DNA from: Closterium sp. Naga37s-1
Lineage: Eukaryota > Streptophyta > Zygnematophyceae > Desmidiales > Closteriaceae
Reading direction: 5' to 3'
NCBI GenBank assembly: GCA_947471745.1
Contig: CANJKZ010000114.1
Location: 672,501-736,500, forward strand
DNA: 64,000 nucleotides
Both the position numbers and the translations under genes were made by a program. How positions within the stretch are numbered: the stretch's first letter is position 1; every line of letters begins with the position of its first letter. Below are positions 33,301 to 45,300 of this stretch, piece by piece. The notes beneath the pieces were generated by a model that ran no database searches, was not told the DNA's origin, and saw nothing but the letters and a program-made list of their open reading frames with translations.

Positions 33301-36300
33301 CACACACACATGTACATGTGCACGCCCTGTGAGCCCCTGTGCACGCCCTGTGAGCCCCTGTGCACGCCCTGTGAGCTCCTAAAACGAGATGGTTTCCCAC
33401 ACACACATGTACATGTGCACGCCCTGTGAGCCCCTGTGCACGCCCTGTGAGCCCCTGTGCACGCCCTGTGAGCTCCTATGCACGCCCTGTGAGCCCCTAT
33501 GCACGCCCTGTGAGCAGCACACACCTGGTTGAAGCGAGATGGTTTCCCACACACACATGTACATGTGCACGCCCTGTGAGCCCCTGTGCACGCCCTGTGA
33601 GCCCCTGTGCACGCCCTGTGAGCTCCTATGCACGCCCTGTGAGCCCCTATGCACGCCCTGTGAGCAGCACACACCTGGTTGAAACGAGATGGTTTCCCAC
33701 ACACACATGTACATGTGCACGCCCTGTGAGCCCCTGTGCACGCCCTGTGAGCCCCTGTGCACGCCCTGTGAGCTCCTATGCACGCCCTGTGAGCCCCTAT
33801 GCACGCCCTGTGAGCAGCACACACCTGGTTGAAGCGAGATGGTTTCCCACACACACATGTACATGTGCACGCCCTGTGAGCCCCTGTGCACGCCCTGTGA
33901 GCCCCTGTGCACGCCCTGTGAGCTCCTATGCACGCCCTGTGAGCCCCTATGCACGCCCTGTGAGCAGCACACACCTGGTTGAAACGAGATGGTTTCCCAC
34001 ACACACATGTACATGTGCACGCCCTGTGAGCCCCTGTGCACGCCCTGTGAGCCCCTGTGCACGCCCTGTGAGCTCCTATGCACGCCCTGTGAGCCCCTAT
34101 GCACGCCCTGTGAGCAGCACACACCTGGTTGAAACGAGCTGGTTTCCCACACACACATGTACATGTGCACGCCCTGTGAGCCCCTGTGCACGCCCTGTGA
34201 GCAGCACACACCTGGTTAAAGCGAGCTGCAAAGGCATGGTTGCCCACACGGGGCGAGCCGAAGTTGTAGAGAGAGAGGTTGAATCCGTGCTGCCTGTGGT
34301 GGTGATAAGGGGAGATTGGAAACAGGGGGACAAATGGAGAAGACGGAGGGCTTTAAGTCTCCTCACAGGCTACCTGAAGTTGTTAAGGTAGAGTGTGAAT
34401 TCTAGCTGCCTGAGAGCTTGGAAGAACAAGTAAAGAGAGGAGGGAGGCCCAGCAAAGTCCCTGACACAGTACTATCAGTTGTTTGTTCCGAGACGTTCAA
34501 GAAATCTCTGTTCACCACACCACACCACACAGCATCTGTTCGATTTTTCACATTCACCACACTCGCTTCTTCAGGTCCGACTGGGCGAGGTCGTATGTGA
34601 AGAGCGTGGAGAGTGGAGAGAGAGAGTAACCCAGCGTGTCATATTAACCGTCATGCATTGCACTCACTTCTTCAGGTCAGACTGGGCGAGGTCGTATGTG
34701 AAGAGCGTGGAGAGAGCTCCCCCCAGGCTGTGCCCCGTGACCATGATGTGATACCTGGTGGGGTGTTGGCACGATAATAGCATGATGGGAGGGAGGGAGC
34801 AATGTATACTGAATGGGGGCAACGAGAACCTCTGCTGCAAGAGAGCACCACCCAGGCTGTGCCCCGTGACCATGATGTGATACCTGGTGGCATGGTGGCA
34901 TGGTGGGATGGATGGTTGGTGGCATCGTTGGAAGGAGAAGCACATGGGCTATGCCGATGGAAGGCAAGAGCGCCCTCCAGGCTGTGACCCGTGACCATGA
35001 CGTGATACGTGGTGGGATGGTGGCATGGTGGCATGGCGATGACATGATGGGATGGGATGATGGCGTGGGAGCAATGCATATGGAACGGGAGGCAACAAGG
35101 ATTCATGCTCCAAGAGCGCCACCGAGGCAGTGCCCCGCGACCATGATGTGGTGCTCCTAGTTCAAGCCTTTTTTCCTAGTTCTACGAAGCAACCCACCCA
35201 CTTAGCTGAAAGTTTGGATACAGGAACCAGAAGGCTTGCTGCGGTGCGGTTCGAATCCTTTTTCACTCTGCAAGAGGCTACCTATGCTCCAAGAGCGCCA
35301 CCGAGGCAGTGCCCCGCGACCATGATGTGGTGCGGAACATGGCACAGCACATGATGTGGTGCGGAGCATGGCACAGCACATGATGTGGTGCGGAGCATGG
35401 CACAGCACATGATGTGGTGCGGAACATGGCACAGCACATGATGTGGTGCGGAACGTGGCACAGCACATGATGTGGTGCGGAACGTGGCACAGCACATGAT
35501 GTGGTGCAGAACATGGCACAGCACATGATGTGATGCGGAACATGGCACAGCACATGATGTGGTGCGGAACATGGCACAGCACATGATGTGGTGCATGTTA
35601 GAGATAGGCTGTCAACACTTTGTGTACTCTATTTTATATAATTTAGGTTATTTGCGGGTTGGGTGTAGATTTGTAATCCCAACCCTATCTGGTTGGGATT
35701 CCCTCGTAATCCTGCAAATCTGCCAACTCACCAATTGGAGATTTGCTAGGATTCCCATCCCATCCTTTCCCTAGCTTTGCTCAACCCAACCTTGTTTGTA
35801 CTTAAGGCCTAGTGCCTTCCTTATCAATCAATCAGTTCAGCTCCAATTCTATCAGTGCGGAACGTGGCACAGCACATGATGTGGTGCGGAACATGGCACA
35901 GCACATGATGTGGTGATGGTGACATGACACCATGGTGGGATGATGGCGTGGGATCAATGTTACTGAATGGGAGGGAACAAGGATCAATGCTGCAACAGCG
36001 CCCCCCAGGCTGTGAGCCTGTGCCCTGTGACATGATGCGAGTATAGCTTTGAGAAGGCTCACTTTCCGCTAGACGATGCGAGAATAGCTTTGAGCAGGCT
36101 CACTTTCCGCTAGAGGATGCGAGAATAGCTTTGAGCAGGCTCACTTTCCGCTAGACGATGCGAGAATAGCTTTGAGCAGGCTCACTTTCCGCTAGACGAT
36201 GCGAGAATAGCTTTGAGCAGGCTCACTTTCCGCTAGACGATGCGAGAATAGCTTTGAGAAGGCTCACTTTTCGCTAGAGGATGCGAGAATAGCTTTGAGC

Positions 36301-39300
36301 AGGCTCACTTTCCGCTAGACGATGCGAGAATAGCTTTGAGCAGCAGAAGGAGCCGCGGCTTCACCGACTTGTAGCCGTCCAAAAAGCCGTCGTGCACCTG
36401 AGAGGGAGCAATGGTAACAGAGGGGCAACAAGAGAGGTTGCTGAGAATCAAGGTGCAGCAAAATGAGGCACAGCAGGATGAGGCGAGGCTTCACGGACTT
36501 GTAGCCGTCCAGAAAGCCGTCATGCACCTGAGAGGGGGAGCATTGGAGGGAGAGTGGATGGAAAGGAAGCAAGGAGCTCCAATCATTCTTTTGAGATATC
36601 CCAAAAGCGATTTCATTCTCTCAAAACAGTTTTTTTTTTTTTGCCTGACACAAAACGATTGGAGACTGGGGGGGATGCGCATGCGTTGCAAAGGAAGGGC
36701 TAGCACATGCACATCACACATCTCATTCAAAACCCATGCGTCTACTATCTGTTCTGTCACCTTAATGCCCATCTTGTTGTCCTCTTCAGTCAAGTCTGGA
36801 TCAAACTGTTTTTGGTTTGGGGAGGGGGGGTTCACTTTTCAGTCGACTCAGAACTCAGCTCATGAGTCGACTCTTCGGTTAAAAAATAATCACCTTAATG
36901 TCCATCTTGTTGTCCTCGTCAGTCAAGTCAGAATCGAAGCTGTTATTGGGGGCAGGAAGGAAGGAAGGAAGGGAAGAGCCCAGGAAGTGTAGAGGGACGA
37001 AAGGTTGGAGGGGAAAAAGATAGTGAATATTTAAGTCGACTAAAAAAGACAGTGGAGGGGAAAATATATATATGCACAACACTCTTTGTTTGGGTCAAGA
37101 ATGTTTTTTGTTCTAGTTAACTGCTGATTACTCGTCTCTGAGCTACCTTAATAGAAAAAAAACTCAAAAACAGGTTAAATATGTTAAACCCTGAACCATC
37201 AGATAGGAAATCACGAGAGTAGGATTCAGGAATATCAGAAGGTATTTGGGCGTTCAAATTAGAACTACCAGTAAAATGAGTTGAAAGATGTGAACGGGCA
37301 CACGGGGGAGGTAAGGGTCCACACCACAGGCAACTCTTCGAGCGATACTCACTTCTCCTTGTGCAGCCTCAGGTCTGTCAGAGCGTCCTTGATCTTCTGC
37401 CCTGCCTGTTGGTGGAAGAGGGGTGTTAAGGAGCAAGGAGAGAGGGTGTGAGAGGGGCAGATGCGGGATTATGGTTATGAGCACATGTGTGGCGTGAGAG
37501 AGGCAGGCAGATAGGGGATTATGGTTATGAGCACATGTGTGGCGTTCACTCTCTTAATGCAGCCTCAGAGAGAATTATGGTGTGCCTGAGCAGCTCGCTG
37601 AGAATTATGTCAGAAGACCAGCCTCAGGTCCGTCGTGTGTGGCGTTCACTCTCTTAATGCAGCCTCAGGTCCGTCGTTGCATATTTTAGATTCCTACCTG
37701 TCCCATCCCCAGCTCGTCTGCTTCTCACCTGTCCATCCTTGAGCATGGCCGCATTCACCACCTCCGTGCCTCAGAAGGCTGCAATTAGCTTCTTCCTCAT
37801 CGCATACCCATCCCCATGAAAGGGCAGACGGGAGAGAAGTACGCAGCAGGTACAAACCCCAGCTCGTCTGCTTCTCACCTGTCCATCCTTGAGCATGGCC
37901 GCATTCACCACCTCCGTGCCTCAGAAGGCTGCAATTAGCTTCTTCCTCATCGCATACCCATCCCCATGAAAGGGCAGACGGGAGAGAAGTACGCAGCAGG
38001 TACAAACCCCAGCTCGTCTGCTTCTCACCTGTCCATCCTTGAGCATGGCCGCATTCACCACCTCCGTGCCTCAGAAGGCTGCAATTAGCTTCTTCCTCAT
38101 CGCATACCCATCCCCATGAAAGGGCAGACGGGAGAGAAGTACGCAGCAGGTACAAACCCCAGCTCGTCTGCTTCTCACCTGTCCATCCTTGAGCATGGCC
38201 GCATTCACCACCTCCGTGCCTCGGAACGCCACTACCAGCCTCTTCCTCCTCCACCAACCCTTGCCACAGCACAGAGCCCACCCTTTCGCTTCTCACCAGT
38301 CCCATCCCGATCCTATCTGCTTCTCATCCTCACCTGTCCATCTTTCAGCATGGCCGCATTGACCACCTCCGTGCATTGGAACGACACCACCACGCTCTCT
38401 CTCCCAATCCCCTCACTTGCTCCGTCCTCACCTGTCCGTCTTTCAGCATGGCCGCATTGACCACCTCAGTCCCTCGGAACGACACCACCAGCCTCTTCCT
38501 CCTCGGGTCCTTGTCCCTCCACACGCCCACCTGCATGCCATGCCACACATGATTTCAGAGGAGCAGCCGCAAGAAGAAGAAGAAGAATAATAATAATAAA
38601 AACACAGCAAACCAACAGTGAATTAACAGAACGGACAACCCCGCATCCATCCATACAGGTGGTCTTGTGGTGCGATGCCTAAAACTGCGGATCGAAACTT
38701 TTGAACCGTCTCAAATGATGAAGTAACAAACCGAGAAATTTTGCATCCAAGCAGTTGGTCTTGTGGAGCGATGCGATGCCTACAACCGCAAATCACATCT
38801 TTTGAGAAGTTTGAGAATCTCAAATGCAGTAACGAAACGACAAGTCCTGCATCCAAGCAGGTGATCTTGTGGAGCGATGCCTAAAGCCATGACTCGAAAT
38901 ACGACTCAGAAGGCAACAAAAACCGCGACTCAAAACGTAACTCAAATCGTGACTCAGAACGCGCGATAAAACCCACTCACCTGCGTATCCCACGCTCTAC
39001 TGCTTAGGAAACACCTTAGGTGTCTAAACATGTGCCTCAAAAAGCGACTGAAAGCCCACCCACCTGCGTGTCTGACTCGCCGCTGCTCAGGAAGCACACG
39101 CACTCAAACACGAACCAAAACGCGACTCAAACGGTCACTCAAAACGAGCCTTACAAGACGAATCAAAGCCCACCCACCTGCGTGTCTGACTCGCCACTGC
39201 TCAGGAAACACACGCACTCAAACGCCGACTTGAAAAAATCCGTCTGACCGCCCGCAGCTGCCCGGGAAAGGTTTTCCCAGGCGGCGAGCGTCACGTTATT

Positions 39301-42300
39301 GGCTCCGGTGGCAAACAGAGCTTCAACTGCCCGCTGGTCTTGAAGGGAGACCCCGTATGCTGCTGCTTCGGCTTCAGCTTTCGTGTCGTCCCCTGTGGGC
39401 ACCCGTGCTGTTGCTGCTGTGGTGGCAGTGGCAGCAGCATTAGCATTGTTTATTATGGTGCTGCCTCTAGAAAGAGTGGCAGATGGTGAGAAGGCCGACG
39501 TGGGAAGAGGCGTGCTGAGAATTCTCTGGAGGATGGGAAGGGGCTCGAAGCTGGGAGGGGGAGGCAGAGAGGAAAGGAAGGCAGGGAGTGAACAAGAGTG
39601 GGAGAGAGAGTGAGAGCTGGTGAGAAGGCCGACGTGGGAAGAGGCGTGCTGAGAATTCTCTGGAGGATGGGAAGGGGCTCGAAGCTGGGAGGGGGGGGGG
39701 GGGGGCAGGAAGGGGCGAAGTGAGAGGAGCTATGACTTGGGGGTGATTGGTGTGACTGAGTGCAGCCGTGAATACAAGATTAAAGGAAGAGAATGGTGCT
39801 GCTACACGTGAGTGCACACCACTCTTCCTCTCTCCCTCTTTTGAGGCGCCTCAAAAGGCGTGACTGAGTGCAGCCGTGAATACAAGATTAAAGCAAGAGA
39901 ACGGTGCTGCTACACGTGAGTGCACACCACTCTTCCTCTCTCCCTCTTTTGAGGCGCCTCAAAAGGCGTGACTGAGTGCAGCCGTGAATACAAGATTAAA
40001 GCAAGAGAATGGTGCTGCTACACGTGAGTGCACACCACTCTTCCTCTCTCCCTCTTTTGAGGCGCCTCAAAAGGCGTGACTGAGTGCAGCTGTGAATACA
40101 AGATTAAAGCAAGAGAACGGTGCTGCTACACGTGAGTGCACACCACTCTTCCTCTCTCCCTCTTTTGAGGCGCCTCAAAAGGCGTGACTGAGTGCAGCCG
40201 TGAATACAAGATTAAAGCAAGAGAACGGTGCTGCTACACGTGAGTGCACACCACTCTTCCTCTCTCCCTCTTTTGAGGCGCCTCAAAAGGCGTGACTGAG
40301 TGCAGCCGTGAATACAAGATTAAAGCAAGAGAACGGTGCTGCTACACGTGAGTGCACACCACTCTTCCTCTCTCCCTCTTTTGCGGCGCCTCAAAAGGCG
40401 TGACTGAGTGCAGCCGTGAATACAAGATTAAAGCAAGAGAACGGTGCTGCTACACGTGAGTGCACACCACTCTTCCTCTCTCCCTCTTTTGAGGCGCCTC
40501 AAAAGGCGTGACTGAGTGCAGCCGTGAATACAAGATTAAAGCAAGAGAACGGTGCTGCTACACATGAGTGCACACCACTCTTCCTCTCTCCCTCTTTTGA
40601 GGCGCCTCAAAAGGCGTGACTGAGTGCAGCCGTGAATACAAGATTAAAGCAAGAGAACGGTGCTGCTACACGTGAGTGCACACCACTCTTCCTCTCTCCC
40701 TCTTTTGAGGCGCCTCAAAAGGCGTGACTGAGTGCAGCCGTGAATACAAGATTAAAGCAAGAGAACGGTGCTGCTACACGTGAGTGCACACCACTCTTCC
40801 TCTCTCCCTCTTTTGAGGCGCCTCAAAAGGCGTGACTGAGTGCAGCCGTGAATACAAGATTAAAGCAAGAGAACGGTGCTGCTACACGTGAGTGCACACC
40901 ACTCTTCCTCTCTCCCTCTCTGCCTCTCTTTCTCCCTGCCCCTCAAGCGGTCCTTGTATCGATAAAGCAGTGGTACAGACACTGTGTAGTTTTGAGGCGC
41001 CTCAAAACTAGTATTTGTATCGATAAAGCAGTGGTACAGACAGACAATGTGATGGCATCACAAGGTAAGCATCCTAACGGGTGTGGCGGAACAAACTAAC
41101 AAACTCACATCTCTCTGCCTCTCTGCCTCTCTGCCTCACAGCCCAACCCCCTCCTCTCTCTCTCTCACCACGACCCGTCGCCTGCGCCGGAGAAGCTTGC
41201 ACAGTCTGCTTGCCTTAGGCGCTGCCTCTCCCGTTCCATCTCCCCACAGTCCACCCTCCCACCTCTCTCTCCCTCTCACCCCTACCTGTCGCTTGGCCCG
41301 GAGAAGCTTGCATAGCCCACCTGCCACAGGCGCAAGCAACCAACCAAGATGCCCTGCCATAGTCCCTCACTGTTTCTCCAACTCTCCTACTCTCTCACAG
41401 CCCCACCCTCCACCTCTCTCTCTCACCCCTACCTGTCGCTTGGCCCGGAGAAGCTCGCATAGTCCACCTGCCACATAGGTGCGAGGCAAGCAAGAAAGAC
41501 GACTTTTGATTTGAGACGTCTCAGGAGAAGCTTGCCTAGTCCACCTGCCACAGGCGCAAGGGCAAGCAAACCGACCACGATGCACAGTGCGTAATGAGAT
41601 GATGAGATCACTCAAGATTGGAATTGCGTTTGCGAATCGCTTTTTCCAAACCTTCCTACCCCCAAACCCACCCACCTGAGACACACCTACCTACCTACCT
41701 CCCACACACCTACCCTACCCACACACACACCTACCTTCAAGAAGGTGCTACCTGGCTGCCTACAATCTCAAGTCACCTCAAAGCCTATCAACCACTCATC
41801 CACCCCCTCCAATCCCACCTACCCCAAACCCACCTCACCCCAGACCCACCTACCCCAGACCCACCTCACCCCAAACCCACCTACCCGAAACCCACTTTCC
41901 CTCGAACCCACCTACCCCAAACCCACTTCCCCTCGAACCCACCTACCCCAAACCCACTTCCCCTCGAACCCACCTACCCCAAACCCACTTCCCCTCGAAC
42001 CCACCTACCCCAAACCCACTTCCCCTCGAACCCACCTACCCCAAACCCACTTCCCCTCGAACCCACACACCTACCTCCCCACACACCTCCCTCCCCACAC
42101 ACACCTACCTCCCCAAACACACCTCCCTCCCCACACCTACCTCCATGGTGACATTTCCTGTCGGCTTGCCGTCCCGAGTCACCTTAGCCACGACATCGCG
42201 AATCCGGGTGTCTGAATCAGTGCACAGAGAGGGATCGAGAGTGGTGAAATGCGGTGGAGAGTGGTGGAGAGTGGTGGCGAGCGGTGGCATAACAGTGGAG

Positions 42301-45300
42301 AGTGGTTCAGAGCGAAGATGTACTCAAAGGATGGAGACAAGTGGATCGCCTAAGGGTACATTCTGGGCTCTGGGCAAACTTCTGGTCAGCCGTGCGTGCT
42401 TCTGGGCCTAAATCACAACTATTTCTCACAATTTGTGCTAATTCCCAGGTTGAGAAGCAATGTTGACCAGAAGTCTAACCAGAGCCCGGAATGTACCCTA
42501 ACACTCCCCCAAGTCTTCCTAACACACCCTCCCTCACCCCCACCTTTGATCAAGTCAGTGAGAGCAATGGTGGCCGTGCCAACTACACAATCATCCTCGT
42601 CGGAATCTTTATCGTCATCCTTGCTGTGAAAGGTGATCTGTTGTGTTGGCAGGGCGGTGAGGAGAGGACACAGAGCGAGAGACAAGAGGGTTTCAGGTAT
42701 TCCCTGCCAGCAAGCCACTGGTGAACCGTTGACCCAGTGTAGTGGTGAGGAGGAGAGAAATCGTGTGCAGATGACTTTTGAGGCGCCTCAAAAGACGACT
42801 TTTGCGGCGCCTCAAAAGAGGTTTCAGGTATTCCCTGCCAGCAAGCCATTGGTGAACCGTTGACCCAGTGGTGAGGAGGAGGAGAGCAATCGTGTGCAGA
42901 TGACTTTTGCGGCACCTCAAAAGACGACTTTTGCGGCGCCTCAAAAGACGACTTTTGCGGCGCCTCAATAGAGGTTTCATATATTCCCTGCCAGCAAGCC
43001 ATTGGTGAACCGTTGACCCAGTGGGGAGGAGGAGAGCAATCGTGTGCAGAGTTCTCCCATCGCATGTATATGTATTTTAAACGTTATATCCCTCAGAAAA
43101 GAGAAAATTAACTGGGGCCAACAGAGGATTACCGAATCACCTGAGAGAGCACATACCCACCTGAAGGAAGGTGTCCGATGCAGCAGCACGCGGCACCAGC
43201 AGCTGCAGTTGCTCGGGCCATAATGGTTTCTTTTGGCTGAAAGGAGAAGCAGGGAGGTGGGCAGGCGGTGAGCATATGAAGTGTGTACATGTGAGATTCG
43301 CATGCGACGTAAGCATAATGGGAGGATGAATTACGAATGTGATGTGAGGGAAAACGCGAGGATGTGTGTGATTGTGAGGAGAGGATGATGAATGCGAGGA
43401 TGTGGGTGATGTGAGGAGAGGAAGAATGCGGGGATGTATCATGTAATTGAGCATGCGAGCATGAATGGGAATCACAGGCCCCAGCTCACTCTTGGGCCTT
43501 CACGGTGGTGTGAGCGACGCCATTTTTTAGGCGCCTCAATAGGCATGCGAGCATGGCATGAATGGGAAGCCAAGACCCCAGCTCACTCTTGGGCCTTCAC
43601 GGTGGTGTGAGCGACGCCATTCCACGTGGCTGCCTTCCCCGCTGACGTCACCAGCGCCAGCTCAGCATGGAGCGCCTTGATGTTGCCCTGGAGGATAGAG
43701 GATGGGGTGAGAGAGGAGTAGAGTGAATGAGAGAAGAGGTGAGTGTATGAGTGGGTGAGTGAGAGAGTAAGAGAGTGAGTGAGTGAACCATACCGTGGCT
43801 GTGATCGCTCGCACAGAGAGCTGTCCCTGAAAGAGCTCGTGGGCGAATGGCGAGGAGGCGAATGGAGTGGAGCAGTGGGTAAATGAGTGAGTGAGTGAGT
43901 GCGTGAGTGAGGGAGTGAGTGAGCGAGTGAGCGAGTGAGAGAGTGAGAGAGTGGGTGAGTGAGCGAGCTCTCATACCGTGGCAGTAATCGCGCGCACGGA
44001 GAGCTGCCCCTGAAAGAACTCGTGGGCGAAGGGCGTGGAGGTGAAGAGAGCCGAGCACTGCCGCCCGTCCACATCCGATAGCTTATCGCTCCCCTGTGGT
44101 GTAGGGTACAAGGAGGAATGAGGATGGAGGGAGGGGGGGTTCTTAATAGGGAAACAGCAAAGTACAGCCGCCTGTACACATCCGATAGCATATCGCTTCC
44201 CTATGTGGTGTAGAGTAAGGGGGGTGAATAAGGATGGATGGAAGGGGCGTTCTCAACAGGGAAACAGCAAAGTACAGCCGCCTGTACACATCCGGTAGCT
44301 TATCGCTTCCCTGTGGTGCAGGGTATGGGGAAAAGCGCTTCACAAACCTGCTGATGTGAAGCACTTCACATCTCTCCCTCCCACCAACCTCCCTTGCCGT
44401 GTTCCCCCTTCCCGTCGGCTAATCCAGATTCCGTCCGTTGTCCTTTCCGTCCCGTCATTCAAGCTTCTTTTTCCATCGTGTGCGTCTTACAGTGGGAGTC
44501 GAGTACGCCTCAAACGCGAATCCGCCCAGCAGCACGGCCAGCCGCACGTTTGAATCACCGGCCGCCACTGCCCTCAAACCTGCCGCCAAACCGAACAGTT
44601 AAAACGGCGCGCCTGCCCGCATGAGTCGCTGTGCAGCAGGACGCCGCGTACGCCTCTGTCTCACAGGGGAAATCGAGTAGTACGCCTCATTTTCCGCACG
44701 GATTCTCTACGTGCATCCAATCTTGTAGTACACGACACGCCGTCTTACAGTGGGAGTCGAGTACGCCTCAAACGCGAATCCACCCAGCAGCACGGCCAGC
44801 CGCAGGTCGAACGGCACGCCTTGCGCCGCGATCCCCGCCGCCACTCCCGTCGCGACTCCTGCCGCGGCGGCCTCCCCTTTCCGCGCCGGCGGGCCCTTCT
44901 CCGCCGCCGCCACCGCTGCCGCCGACTTAGACGACCCGAAGATCGTCAGCGCGTCTTTAAGCACTGACGCGCCGCGATCGGCGCCGCTTGTCCCGCTGCT
45001 GCTGCTGCTGGCGGAGGCGGAGGGGCCGCGGAGCAGAGTCGGGCTTGGCGGGCGACGGCTTCCGCGCGCCGCTGCGGAGGTCGGCGCGGCGGATAGGCGG
45101 AGGCCACCATATGAGGAAGTTAGGCTGCGAAGTGGGAAGGACGCGTTGTTGTGAAATATAAGATGAAACAATCCAAGTTGAGTGGATCACTAGACAAATC
45201 TGCAGTGGAAGCGGAACTCGGGAAGCTAGGGCGATGTTTTCACTGAAAGGTCAAGGGCCGACTGGACGATTGAGGCGCCTCAGAACTGGTGGTGATGTTT

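Noticed and set aside
33426-34391. Open frame of 321 codons with a CARPVSP repeat on the plus strand
   Set aside because: It is the translated 150-bp minisatellite, antisense to the lipase A exon 15 donor. Repeat units without stops stay open in several frames on both strands.
35240-35275. tRNA T-arm-like GGTTCGAATCC
   Set aside because: No acceptor, D or anticodon stems can be folded around it; the match is a chance B-box.
36760-36810. Alternative exon 12 of lipase A
   Set aside because: Its acceptor puts it in the wrong phase, giving a stop after a few codons.
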